From Paracoccaceae bacterium (GTDB taxonomy: Bacteria; Pseudomonadota; Alphaproteobacteria; Rhodobacterales; Rhodobacteraceae), in the NCBI GenBank assembly GCA_002708925.1, contig PAPN01000014.1, forward strand, positions 62,001-126,000: 64,000 bases of DNA, written 5' to 3'. The number at the start of each line of letters is the position of its first letter. Position 1 is the stretch's first letter. Made by a program: the position numbers and the translations under genes. The notes beneath the pieces were generated by a model. That model was given only the letters and a program-made list of their open reading frames with translations. It did no database searches and was not told the DNA's origin. This document shows positions 35,773-44,362 of this stretch, in pieces.

Positions 35773-36456
35773 ATGCGCCCTCTGATCCTGCTGACCCGAC
35801 CGAAAGACAGCGCCACGCGTTTTGCCGCGCAGTTGCAGGACAGGTTTGGGCCGCTTGAGATCGTGATTTCGCCGTTGCTACAGATTGAACCGGCCTCCAC
35901 CCGGCCCGACGTTACGCCCTATCGCGCGCTGATCTTTACCTCGGCACATGCGGTTGGTTTCGGTGCGGCTGGCGCGCGTTGCTATGTGGTGGGTCAGACG
36001 ACTGCACGGGCGGCTGAGGCCGCGGGCCTGTCCGTTATTCACACCGCCCAGGACGCCACGTCACTGATACGGCGGATTCTGGCCGACAAAGAGCCTGGCC
36101 CGCTTTTGCATTTGCGCGGAGCATTCGCGCGCGGAGAGATTGCCCAGACTCTTACCGCAGCAGGATGCAAAACCGAGGAGTCAGTGGTTTATGCGCAGAC
36201 TCCGGTGCCTCTGACGGACCGGGCCAAACAGGTAATCGGGGCAAATTGCGCGGTAATAGTGCCGATTTTTTCGCCCCGCACGGCCCGTCTGTTTGCCCAA
36301 GAGGTAACAGACTGGACCCACCTGCATATCGCCGCGCTAAGCCCCGCAGTGGCAGCAGAACTGCCAAAGGCCGCGAAACGTCTGGAAATTGCGCATCGCC
36401 CGGATGCCGAAGCGATGTTAATGACAATCAAAGGACTGATGGACGCAGTGAGTTAA
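35773..36456 (+). CDS. hemD: Uroporphyrinogen-III synthase
   Basis: HemD closes and inverts the linear tetrapyrrole to uroporphyrinogen III. The 227-residue protein shows the loose family pattern: [18 protein letters not shown] at the start, [16 protein letters not shown] (the Ser-Ala-x-Ala core), then a central linker with [12 protein letters not shown], and [16 protein letters not shown] at the end. HemD is always poorly conserved, so the neighbours matter: the mitofilin-like gene and hemY follow, as in many Rhodobacterales. HemC (hydroxymethylbilane synthase), often upstream of hemD, is not present between tsaD and hemD. Confidence 0.88.
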   Translation: MRPLILLTRPKDSATRFAAQLQDRFGPLEIVISPLLQIEPASTRPDVTPYRALIFTSAHAVGFGAAGARCYVVGQTTARAAEAAGLSVIHTAQDATSLIRRILADKEPGPLLHLRGAFARGEIAQTLTAAGCKTEESVVYAQTPVPLTDRAKQVIGANCAVIVPIFSPRTARLFAQEVTDWTHLHIAALSPAVAAELPKAAKRLEIAHRPDAEAMLMTIKGLMDAVS

Positions 36457-36535
36457 CTTGAGGGTTATTCTTCCTGCCATTAGTCTTATCCATAGCTAAG
36501 TGATTTTGTTTCCAGATTCGAAAGGATGACCCGCG

Positions 36536-37732
36536 GTGTCCGACCCCGAAAAAGACAAGAATTCCCCCGAGGCGCAGGCAGAAGATATCGTGGACGCAGT
36601 CGTCATCGAAGACGAGGATACTCCGGACCGGGACGCCCCTGAAAAGCATCCTGAGCCCGAAGCGCAGCAGGAGGAAGAGCCCCCGGTTGACGCGCCTGCC
36701 GAGGAAATCAATCTGGAAGAGCCCGCAGAGCCCACCGAAGCGCCGGCACAAGAGCCCGTTTCCCCCACCGAGGTAAAGAAGGTGGGGTTTGTTCCTCTGG
36801 TCCTGGGCGGCATCGTTGCGGCGGGTATCGGGTTCGGGGCGTCCAAATTCGTGTTTCCCGACGGTTGGCCCGGCGCTGGATCGAATGCGGCCGTTGAGGC
36901 TTTGACTGCGCAGCTTCAGCAGCAGAATAAGACCCTGACCAGCCTGGAAACGCGGCTGAAGGCCGCCGAAAATGCCCCCATCCCGCAGCCGGATCTGACC
37001 CCGGCGACAGATGAGATCGCCAGGGTTGCCGGCACTGTCTCGGCGTTAGAGCAACAGCTGAACGCCCTGGATACGCGCCTGACGATGCTTGAAAAACAGC
37101 CGGCCGAAGGTGGCGCAAATGCCGCAGCGGTCGAGGCATATGAACGCGAAGTGCGCGCCCTGCGAGACGCGATGGAGCAACAGAAAGCCGAGGTGGATGC
37201 TCTGGTTGCCGCTGCCGAAGAGGATAAGGCCAGCGCTGAAATGACGGCTCAGCAGGCGATGATCCGCTCTGCCGTGTCACGCATTCAGATTGCGCTGGAT
37301 ACCGGGGCAGGTTTTGCCGATGCGGTTTCGGATTTGCAGAACGCGGGCGTATCCGTGCCCGCCGCGCTGGAGACGGCAAAATCTGGCGTGGCCACCATGG
37401 CGCAGCTGTCGCTTGAGTTTCCGCAATCGGCGCGGACTGCCCTGACCGCCGCGCGCAAAGAAGAGGGCACCGGCGGGAACCTGTGGAACTTCATGCGAAA
37501 CCAGTTGGGCGTGCGGTCTTTGGAACCTAAAGAGGGCACCGATGCCGATGCAATCCTGTCGCGCGCCGAGGCGGCGATGGCGGATGGACGGCTGACCGAC
37601 GCGCTGGCCGAATTGCAGGCGTTGCCCGAACAGGCCCGCGTGGAACTGACCGACTGGATGGCAGCAGCCACCCAACGCGCCCAGGCCCTGTCAGCGGCCG
37701 AAGCGCTGAGCGCCCAAGTGGCTTCGAACTAA
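36536..37732 (+). CDS. Mitofilin-like membrane protein
   Basis: The 398-residue protein starts with an acidic, proline-rich stretch of about 80 residues, then one membrane segment near residues 84-105 (FVPLVLGGIVAAGIGFGASKF). A long coiled coil of about 130 residues follows, and a C-terminal helical domain related to mitofilin/Mic60. In alphaproteobacteria this ancestor of the mitochondrial crista organiser is found between hemD and hemY. It is thought to shape intracytoplasmic membranes, and the gene position supports that family. The start is GTG 36536 with an AAAGGA element upstream. Confidence 0.88.
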   Translation: MSDPEKDKNSPEAQAEDIVDAVVIEDEDTPDRDAPEKHPEPEAQQEEEPPVDAPAEEINLEEPAEPTEAPAQEPVSPTEVKKVGFVPLVLGGIVAAGIGFGASKFVFPDGWPGAGSNAAVEALTAQLQQQNKTLTSLETRLKAAENAPIPQPDLTPATDEIARVAGTVSALEQQLNALDTRLTMLEKQPAEGGANAAAVEAYEREVRALRDAMEQQKAEVDALVAAAEEDKASAEMTAQQAMIRSAVSRIQIALDTGAGFADAVSDLQNAGVSVPAALETAKSGVATMAQLSLEFPQSARTALTAARKEEGTGGNLWNFMRNQLGVRSLEPKEGTDADAILSRAEAAMADGRLTDALAELQALPEQARVELTDWMAAATQRAQALSAAEALSAQVASN

Positions 37733-37745
37733 GGGGGAAACGAAA

Positions 37746-39236
37746 ATGTTGTGGTCTCTGATTAAGATTGTCGTTTTCGTTGCCCTGGTCGCGGCTGCGA
37801 CCTTGGGTGCGGGGTATTTGCTGGAACTGGATGGCGGTGTGCGCATCGCCGTTGGCGGGATCGAGCTGAACCTGACGCCGCTGACCGCGGTTATCGGGTT
37901 GCTGCTGATGGTGCTGGCGATCTGGCTGCTGCTGAAGCTGGCCTCGCTGACTGTGGCGGTTCTGAAATTCCTGAATGGGGACGAAACCGCCCTGTCGCGC
38001 TACTTTGATCGCAATCGCGAGCGCAAAGGCTATAAGGCCCTGACCGAGGGCATGATGGCGCTGGCCTCGGGTGAGGCGCGGCTGGCCATGTCCAAGGCCG
38101 CCAAAGCCGAGCGTTACCTGGAAAAACCCGAGCTGACCAACCTGCTGACCGCTCAGGCCGCTGAAATGGCCGGTGATCGCAAAAAGGCCGAGGAAACCTA
38201 CAAAAAACTGCTGTCCGAGGACCGCACCCGTTTTGTCGGTGTGCGCGGGATCATGAAGCAAAAATTGGCCGACGGTGACGGGGATACTGCCCGCAAACTG
38301 GCGGAAAAGGCGATTTCCCTACGCCCCAAACATGTGGAAACGCAGGATATTTTGCTGAAACTTCAGGCCGAGGCGCGCGATTGGTCTGGTGCTCGTGAGA
38401 CCCTGAACCTGAAGCTGAAACACGGCTCTTTGCCGCGCGATGTGCATAAACGCCGGGACGCGGTTCTGGCGCTGTCTCAGGCCAAGGGTATTCTGGACGA
38501 GGGCAATGACATCAAGGCCCGCGAGGCCGCGATCGAGGCAAATCGCCTGTCTCCTGATCTGATCCCCGCAGCCTGTTATGCGGCGCGCAGCTATCTTGAA
38601 AATGGCAAGCCCAAGCTGGCGACTCGCCTTCTGAAAAAGGCCTGGGGTGCCCAGCCGCATCCCGATCTGGCCGCTGCTTTTGCTGCGATTGTCCCCGATG
38701 AAACGCCCGCCGAGCGGCTGAAACGCTTTCAGCAACTGTTCAAGCTGCACCCCGATCACCGCGAAACCCGTCTGGTCGAGGCCGAGCTGCAAATCGCCGC
38801 CGAGGACTTCCCCGCCGCGCGCCGCGCCTTGGGTGAGTTGATCGAAGATGCTCCGGATTCACGTGCCCTGACGATCATGGCCGCGATTGAACGCGGCGAG
38901 GGGGCCTCGGATCAGGTGGTCAAGGGCTGGCTGGCCCGCGCGCTGAATGCGCCTCGGGGGCCGCAATGGGTTTGTGGAAACTGTCACAACATTCACACTG
39001 AATGGGTGCCTGTATGCGAAAACTGTCAGGCTTTCGATACTTTGGAATGGAAGGCCCCTCCGGCGGCCGAGGTCCAAAGCGCAACAGGCGTTGCCATGCT
39101 GCCGCTGATCGTGGGTGCGCTTGAAAACCAAAGCGCGCCAGAGGAGCCCGAAGAAGAACCCACGCCGCCGGTTGTCGATGCGGAAATCATTGATGACCCC
39201 TCCGAGGTAGACGCACCACCGCAAGAGGCGAAATAG
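37746..39236 (+). CDS. hemY: HemY-like TPR membrane protein
   Basis: The 496-residue protein begins with the HemY N-terminal domain: two membrane segments (about 5-23 and 43-65), then ALSRYFDRNRERKGYKALTEGMMALASGEA. TPR-like helical repeats fill residues 110-390. Near 415-435 is a four-cysteine knuckle (WVCGNCHN and VCENCQAF) that could bind zinc. The role in haem synthesis is genetic rather than enzymatic, and the protein should not be confused with protoporphyrinogen oxidase of the same name. It starts 13 bases after the mitofilin-like gene. Confidence 0.88.
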   Translation: MLWSLIKIVVFVALVAAATLGAGYLLELDGGVRIAVGGIELNLTPLTAVIGLLLMVLAIWLLLKLASLTVAVLKFLNGDETALSRYFDRNRERKGYKALTEGMMALASGEARLAMSKAAKAERYLEKPELTNLLTAQAAEMAGDRKKAEETYKKLLSEDRTRFVGVRGIMKQKLADGDGDTARKLAEKAISLRPKHVETQDILLKLQAEARDWSGARETLNLKLKHGSLPRDVHKRRDAVLALSQAKGILDEGNDIKAREAAIEANRLSPDLIPAACYAARSYLENGKPKLATRLLKKAWGAQPHPDLAAAFAAIVPDETPAERLKRFQQLFKLHPDHRETRLVEAELQIAAEDFPAARRALGELIEDAPDSRALTIMAAIERGEGASDQVVKGWLARALNAPRGPQWVCGNCHNIHTEWVPVCENCQAFDTLEWKAPPAAEVQSATGVAMLPLIVGALENQSAPEEPEEEPTPPVVDAEIIDDPSEVDAPPQEAK

Positions 39237-39324
39237 GGTTTCAGGCGTCAAAGGGCGCAGCTTATTGGATGATCCCAAAGGCACCGCTGGTCAGGTTGGC
39301 GGTCAATCCAATTCAAGCTTAAAA

Positions 39325-39356
39325 CCCCTCAACGCGATCAAGTTGCGTTGAGGGGG
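39325..39356. terminator. Terminator between hemY and the SDR gene
   Basis: A perfect 11-bp stem (39325-39335 with 39345-39355) with a nine-base loop lies between two convergent genes. It has A residues on the left and so suits the minus-strand gene as well as hemY. Confidence 0.8.
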
Positions 39357-39362
39357 CCGCAT

Positions 39363-40151
39363 TTAGTAGCCAGGTCGCGGCACCAACCCCATGAGCGCCT
39401 GGGACAGTCCGCCGTCGATAGTGATGTCTTGCCCGTTGATATAGCCCGCGCGGTCGCTGGCCAGGAACACGGCGGTATTTGCCATGTCGTCGGGGTCGCC
39501 AATCCGGCGCGACGGGACCATGTTTTCGCGCGCTTCTTTCACTTTGGCATCCGCATAGAATGCGGCAGAAAGCGGCGTCATCACAAGCCCAGGGCTGATC
39601 GAATTTGTCCGGATCCCTTTGGGGCCCCATTCGTAGGCCAGTTGGCGCACCATCATCAGAGCCGCAGCTTTGCTTGCACTATAGGCTCCCGATGCAGGCT
39701 GAGGATGGCTGCCCGCGATCGAGGCGATCTGAACAATCGCGCCCTTCCCCTTGGCGACCATCTGCGGGCAAAACGCCTTGGCGACCCTGAGCGAGCCGCT
39801 CAGATTGATGTTCAGAAGATCGTTCCAGTCGTCATCCGTGACTTCGCTAAGGGGGGCGGGGCGCAAAATGCCCGCGTTGTTGATCACCACATCCGCCCCG
39901 CCGAGATTTTCCTCTACAAAGGATGCAGCCATCGCGACAGATTCGGGCTGACCGATGTCACAATCATAGGCCAGCGCGGTCTGCCCTGTCGGATCCATCT
40001 CGGCCATGAGCGTGTTCGCCGTGTCCGGATTACGATCTAGGGCAACAACTTTTGCGCCGGCCTCGTGAAAGGCGGCCAGACAAGCGCGGCCTATTCCTCC
40101 GGCGCCGCCGGTTACCACGACAACCTTGTTATCCAATCCGAGCCAAGTCAT
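39363..40151 (-). CDS. SDR family NAD(P)-dependent oxidoreductase
   Basis: The 262-residue protein is a classical short-chain dehydrogenase: GGAGGIGRACLAAF for the cofactor, Asp and Arg after the second strand (VVALDRN) suggesting NAD, NNAGIL, the catalytic Ser in QIASIAGSHP, and YSASK. The C-terminal VFLASDRAGYINGQDITIDGG is also standard. The substrate is not visible. It is coupled to the FAD dehydrogenase upstream (stop/start overlap of four bases), so the two probably act in sequence, for example a cyclic alcohol oxidation followed by ring desaturation. That pairing is inference. Confidence 0.92.
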   Translation of the reverse strand: MTWLGLDNKVVVVTGGAGGIGRACLAAFHEAGAKVVALDRNPDTANTLMAEMDPTGQTALAYDCDIGQPESVAMAASFVEENLGGADVVINNAGILRPAPLSEVTDDDWNDLLNINLSGSLRVAKAFCPQMVAKGKGAIVQIASIAGSHPQPASGAYSASKAAALMMVRQLAYEWGPKGIRTNSISPGLVMTPLSAAFYADAKVKEARENMVPSRRIGDPDDMANTAVFLASDRAGYINGQDITIDGGLSQALMGLVPRPGY

Positions 40152-41860
40152 CCGATCTGTTCCTTTTTCATGCTGGCAAGATGCCGGCCCGTGATGAATC
40201 CAAAGGTCATGGCCGGACCCAACGTGATACCCGCGCCGGGATAGTTGCCGCCCATCATGGACGCGCGGTCGTTGCCCACAGCGTAAAGTCCCGGTATCGG
40301 ATGCATTTCCGTGTCAAGAACCTGCCCCTCGACCGTGGTTTGCAATCCGTCGAACGTCCCAAGATCGCCCATCACCACCTTCAACGCATAGAAGGGGCCT
40401 GTCTCGACCGGGCCAACGGCGGGGTTCGGTGTGTGGTCGGGATCGGCGAGATAGCGGTTAAAGCTGGTCCGGCCCTTGTGAAAGGCCGCATCCTCGCCTT
40501 TACGCGCGCCTTCGTTGTAGGTGCGAATGGTATCTTCCAGCCCGGTCGGATCAATGCCACAGGCCCTGGCCAGGTCCTTCAGCGTGCGGCCCGTCTGGAT
40601 ATAGCCGTTGGCGATATAGCCGCGCAAAGGCACCGGGGCCGGCTTTGCAAATCCCAGCCCGTATTTGCGAATGGTCGGGCGGTCGGCGATCAGCCAGCAG
40701 GCGGTCTCTTCTTGCCCTGCACAGGCCTCGATCATGGCCGTGCCGACGTCGTGATAGCTGTTGCTTTCATTCGTAAAGCGCTTTCCCGATTTCAGAACGG
40801 CGATAATACCCGGCTTATAGCGATCCAGCAGATGCGGAAAGGGTTTGAACGTGCCTTTGCCCGTGGGGACTTTGGACACCGGCATCCAGGCAGAGGTGCT
40901 GGGATAATGCATGTCGAACTTAGCCCCGACCGAGGTGCCAAGATCGATACCGTCGCCGGTATTCCCTGCGGGAACCGGGGAAAGATGTTCGCCCCCGCGC
41001 CGCAGATGCGGATAGGCTTTGCGGATTTTGTCAAGGTCATGGGCAAATCCGCCAGCCGCCAGAACAACGCCTTTGCGGGCAGTGATCTTCACCGTTTTGC
41101 CGCTGCTCTCAACCAGCGCGCCTTGGATGGCGCCGTCGGATGTAATCAGCTCTTTCGCGGGGCAGGAGGTGTAAATCGGAATGCCCAGGTCAAAACAGCT
41201 TTTGGCAAGGCGCGCGGCCAGCGCGTTGCCAGAGGTGACCTTGGTGCCGCGGCCATAGCGTGCGACCTCGGCAAAATGTGCGACCAGCCGTCGGGTCACA
41301 TAGGCAAACGATGTCAGGGATTTGGTCGCGTTGAAGAAGTGTTTGATGTCCGCGTTCGACGAATTGAACATCATGCCCATGAACGTAATCGTCGATAGCG
41401 GCGGGCGCAGCCGCTTGATGTCTGGCCCCAAGACCGAGGTATCGAAGGGCTTGGCCAGCACCGAGCGCCCCGCATCCACGCCGCCCGGCGCGTCCGGGTG
41501 GTAATCTGGATACAGCGTGGGCACGAATTCCACGGCGGTTTCGGCTTCAAAGAACTTCAGCATCTCGGGCCCGGCATCCAGATATGCCTCGACCGTTTCG
41601 GCATCATAGAGGTTGCCCGTCTCGGCCTTCATATAATCGACAGCCGCCTGACGACTGTCCGGCACGCCGCAATGGCTGTTTCCGGGAATCCACAAGACGC
41701 CGCCGGAGAAGGCTGTCGTGCCGCCAAAGACGTCTTCCTTTTCGACAATAATCGCATTCAACCCGTTTTTGGCCGCTGTGATCGCCGTTGACATGCCGCC
41801 GGCACCGGACCCGATCACCAGAACATCGCAGGTATGGTTTTCGCTTAATTTCGTGGACAT
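40148..41860 (-). CDS. FAD-dependent dehydrogenase of the 3-ketosteroid-1-dehydrogenase/fumarate-reductase type
   Basis: The 570-residue flavoprotein has the Rossmann FAD motif VLVIGSGAGGMSTAITAA and the following EKEDVFGGTTAFSGG. Later come GVVLAAGGFAHD and a C-terminal YPGAGITLGPAMTFGFITGRHLA, the second FAD contact. The pattern matches the KstD-like desaturases that introduce a double bond next to a ketone. The start at ATG 41860 puts the FAD motif at residue 12; upstream in-frame codons lie in the divergent promoter region. It forms an operon with the SDR downstream and is divergent from an AraC regulator. A cyclic ketone substrate is possible. Confidence 0.87.
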   Translation of the reverse strand: MSTKLSENHTCDVLVIGSGAGGMSTAITAAKNGLNAIIVEKEDVFGGTTAFSGGVLWIPGNSHCGVPDSRQAAVDYMKAETGNLYDAETVEAYLDAGPEMLKFFEAETAVEFVPTLYPDYHPDAPGGVDAGRSVLAKPFDTSVLGPDIKRLRPPLSTITFMGMMFNSSNADIKHFFNATKSLTSFAYVTRRLVAHFAEVARYGRGTKVTSGNALAARLAKSCFDLGIPIYTSCPAKELITSDGAIQGALVESSGKTVKITARKGVVLAAGGFAHDLDKIRKAYPHLRRGGEHLSPVPAGNTGDGIDLGTSVGAKFDMHYPSTSAWMPVSKVPTGKGTFKPFPHLLDRYKPGIIAVLKSGKRFTNESNSYHDVGTAMIEACAGQEETACWLIADRPTIRKYGLGFAKPAPVPLRGYIANGYIQTGRTLKDLARACGIDPTGLEDTIRTYNEGARKGEDAAFHKGRTSFNRYLADPDHTPNPAVGPVETGPFYALKVVMGDLGTFDGLQTTVEGQVLDTEMHPIPGLYAVGNDRASMMGGNYPGAGITLGPAMTFGFITGRHLASMKKEQIG

Positions 41861-41990
41861 GACGGAACTCCCCTTGTCTCTCCTCGATCGGGAGAGTCGC
41901 ATTTCAGGGGGCATGATCGAATGGACCAAGGCAGAGATTTATTGCATAATTCGTTTGAGTGGCTGTCATCGTCTGATCGGGAGAAATGAA

Positions 41991-42908
41991 ATGGGGCAGG
42001 CCAAAAATGCCGCTATTCCGCGATATTATCTTTACGGAGATCAGGTTAATGACGTCGAGTTGAACTTTATCCATGTGGAGCCGATCCGCGAGAGAAGCGG
42101 TGCGCATGATTGGACTATTCGCGCACATGCCCATCCGGATCACCATCAACTGCTGCTGGTGGAAAAAGGCGGCGGAGAGATCGTGATCGAAGGCCAGAAA
42201 ATTGCCACTCCTACCGGCAGCCTGATCGTCATCCCGGCCGCGATGGTGCATGAAATCCATTTCGGAGCCGATACGGACGGGATCGTGGTCACGGCGGCCT
42301 CGGCCTATGCGACATCCGTGTCCCAGGGTGACAAACGCCTGCTGGAGACCCTCAGCCAGCCGGGCGTCTATCCGATTTCCGGCACCGGGGTCAGCGCCGA
42401 GGCCATGAAGGACGCCTTTGAGTGGCTGCTGCGCGAATATATCTGGTCCGCGCCGGGCCGCAGGCTGGCGGTGATGGCGCATTTCATGCGTATTCTGGTG
42501 GCGGCCGTGCGGCTGCGCAGTGTCCAGTTGCAAACCGTAACAGCGGCACGGGACCGGGATTATGACATCCTGATGCGGTACAAAGAACTGGTCGAGCATA
42601 ATTTCCGTCAGGAAAAAGCGATGGATTTCTATGCCGGAGAGATCGGAATCAGCACGCAGCGTCTGAATCAGGCCTGCAAATCCCGCGCGGGCAAGACCGC
42701 CTCGGAAATTCTGCATGAACGCGCCATCATCGAGGCCAAACGATACCTTCTGTATATGGAAATGACGGTGGCCGAGATCGGCTATGATCTTGGGTTCGAG
42801 GATCCGGCCTATTTCTCGCGGTTCTTTTCTCAGCGGGTGGGGCAGCCGCCGGGGGCCTATCGTGCGCGCCACGGGGCCGAACAGGAACGAATAGACCTGG
42901 CGAACTAA
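41991..42908 (+). CDS. AraC family transcriptional regulator with cupin sensor
   Basis: The 305-residue protein has an N-terminal cupin (HAHPDHHQLLLVEKGGGEIVIEG with metal-type His residues) and a C-terminal AraC double helix-turn-helix from about residue 205. The last motif is the family signature: AEIGYDLGFEDPAYFSRFFSQRVGQPPGAYR. The start at ATG 41991 has GGAG eight bases upstream. It lies 130 bases from the divergent FAD dehydrogenase and is the obvious candidate to control that operon. The ligand may be an aromatic or alicyclic acid, as for other members of this group, but this is a guess. Confidence 0.92.
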   Translation: MGQAKNAAIPRYYLYGDQVNDVELNFIHVEPIRERSGAHDWTIRAHAHPDHHQLLLVEKGGGEIVIEGQKIATPTGSLIVIPAAMVHEIHFGADTDGIVVTAASAYATSVSQGDKRLLETLSQPGVYPISGTGVSAEAMKDAFEWLLREYIWSAPGRRLAVMAHFMRILVAAVRLRSVQLQTVTAARDRDYDILMRYKELVEHNFRQEKAMDFYAGEIGISTQRLNQACKSRAGKTASEILHERAIIEAKRYLLYMEMTVAEIGYDLGFEDPAYFSRFFSQRVGQPPGAYRARHGAEQERIDLAN

Positions 42909-42991
42909 GCGAAAGTCCAAGCGTTTGGCGGAACTCTCCATTTTCGGGGCGGGGCGGTTTGGTCAGGATGGCCCGACGAAGGAGACCGCAC

Positions 42992-43570
42992 ATGATTTTC
43001 GAACTCAGGGCCTATGATCTGATTCCGGGCAAGGCGCCGGACTATATCGATCTGTTTCGCAAGGACGGGGTGCAATATGTCACTCGCCACCTGCCGATGG
43101 GGGGCTATTGGCTGACCGATAGCGGGATGTTGAACCGGCTGTACCACCTGTGGATATACGAGTCGCTGGAGGAACGGATGGAATGTCGGGCCGGGCTGGC
43201 GACGGATGCGGACTGGAATACCCGCTTTGTTCCCAAAGGGTTCCCGTTGATCCTGTCGCAGCGCAACATGTTGATGGAGGTGACCGAGGCCTCCTCGGAT
43301 TTGCAAGCCGTGGTTGCGGCGCGGCGCGAATCTCATGCGGGGCAGGGGGACGCCGATCCGGTGTTTGGCCCCGACTATTTGTCACTGACCAGTGGTCCGG
43401 CACGGGCCGACGGGGCCGAGATTCTGGGGCGATGGCGCTGTGTGTCGGGGGAAAATCCGGGGCAGGTGACGACGCTGTACCGCCATCGTCGGGATGATCC
43501 GTTTTCGACGGCACCGGGGGCCGAGCGGCATGAATTGCTGCGGGCGCTTAGCTGTTCGCCATTGCGGTGA
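42992..43570 (+). CDS. NIPSNAP family protein
   Basis: The 192-residue protein starts MIFELRAYDLIPGKAPDYIDLF, the NIPSNAP signature, with a second domain half containing NRLYHLWIYESLEERMECRAGL. The ferredoxin-like dimeric alpha-beta barrel is found in proteins of catabolic clusters and has no well-defined enzymatic role. The ATG at 42992 has AGGAG seven bases upstream. The last 60 residues deviate from the family. It lies 83 bases after the AraC gene and is convergent with the following SDR gene, with a three-base gap between their stops. Confidence 0.88.
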   Translation: MIFELRAYDLIPGKAPDYIDLFRKDGVQYVTRHLPMGGYWLTDSGMLNRLYHLWIYESLEERMECRAGLATDADWNTRFVPKGFPLILSQRNMLMEVTEASSDLQAVVAARRESHAGQGDADPVFGPDYLSLTSGPARADGAEILGRWRCVSGENPGQVTTLYRHRRDDPFSTAPGAERHELLRALSCSPLR

Positions 43571-43573
43571 TCG

Positions 43574-44344
43574 TCAGCCTGACGGTGCCCCCGCAGCGCC
43601 GAACCCGGCCCATCCGCCGTCCACGCTCAGCACTGTTCCGGTGATGGCCGATGCCGCGGGTGAGGCCAGAAAATATACCGCTTCGGCAATCTCCGAGGGT
43701 TCCAGCAGGCGGCCTAGTGGAGTGCGGGCAATCAGGCTGTCCACGTCCAGCAGGCCTTCGGCGATCAGTTTTTCCACCAGGGCGGTGCGTACATATCCGG
43801 GTGCTACGGCATTCACGCGGATGCCCTGTGCCCCCCATTCAGACCCCATCGCGCGGGTCATGGCGATGATCCCTGCCTTTGCCGCGCCATAGGCATTGCG
43901 GCGGGGCAATCCGGTCAGCCCGGCGATCGAGCTGAAATTCACGATGGCCCCGCCACGGCCCGAGCCCTGCATGGCCTGCGCGGCCAGGCGGGACATCTGG
44001 AATGTGCCTGTCAGGTGGACATCAATCACCTTGCGGAAATGGGCGCTGGTTTGCTGGGTTGTGGGCAGGCTGGTGTCGCCGATCCCGGCGTTGTTCACCA
44101 GCACATCCAGCCGGCCAAGGCGCTGCATCACGGTGTCGATGGTGTGTGAAGCGGCGTCCTCGTTCGTGACATCGCAGGCCAGCCCCAGATGGGACGGGCC
44201 CAGCTCTTGGGCGCGTTGGGTGGACTTGTTGCCGCTCAGATCCGCAATCACAACGCGGTAGCCGCGCGCGGCGAACAGGGTGGCCGTCGCCCAGCCAATC
44301 CCGTCCGCCGCACCCGTAATCAAGACCGTTGGATGATCTGACAT
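43574..44344 (-). CDS. SDR family oxidoreductase
   Basis: The 256-residue protein has TGAADGIGWATATLFAARG, VIADLSG (Asp favouring NAD), NNAGIGD, the catalytic Ser in NFSSIAGL, and YGAAK. The C-terminal ITGTVLSVDGGWAG is normal. It is the last gene of the TRAP transporter operon (badK-like upstream, then dctP, dctQ, dctM), starting 18 bases after dctM. It could act on a hydroxyacyl-CoA or alcohol formed from the transported compound. The substrate is unknown. Confidence 0.92.
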   Translation of the reverse strand: MSDHPTVLITGAADGIGWATATLFAARGYRVVIADLSGNKSTQRAQELGPSHLGLACDVTNEDAASHTIDTVMQRLGRLDVLVNNAGIGDTSLPTTQQTSAHFRKVIDVHLTGTFQMSRLAAQAMQGSGRGGAIVNFSSIAGLTGLPRRNAYGAAKAGIIAMTRAMGSEWGAQGIRVNAVAPGYVRTALVEKLIAEGLLDVDSLIARTPLGRLLEPSEIAEAVYFLASPAASAITGTVLSVDGGWAGFGAAGAPSG

Positions 44345-44362
44345 ATCCTGCCCCCGGTGCCC

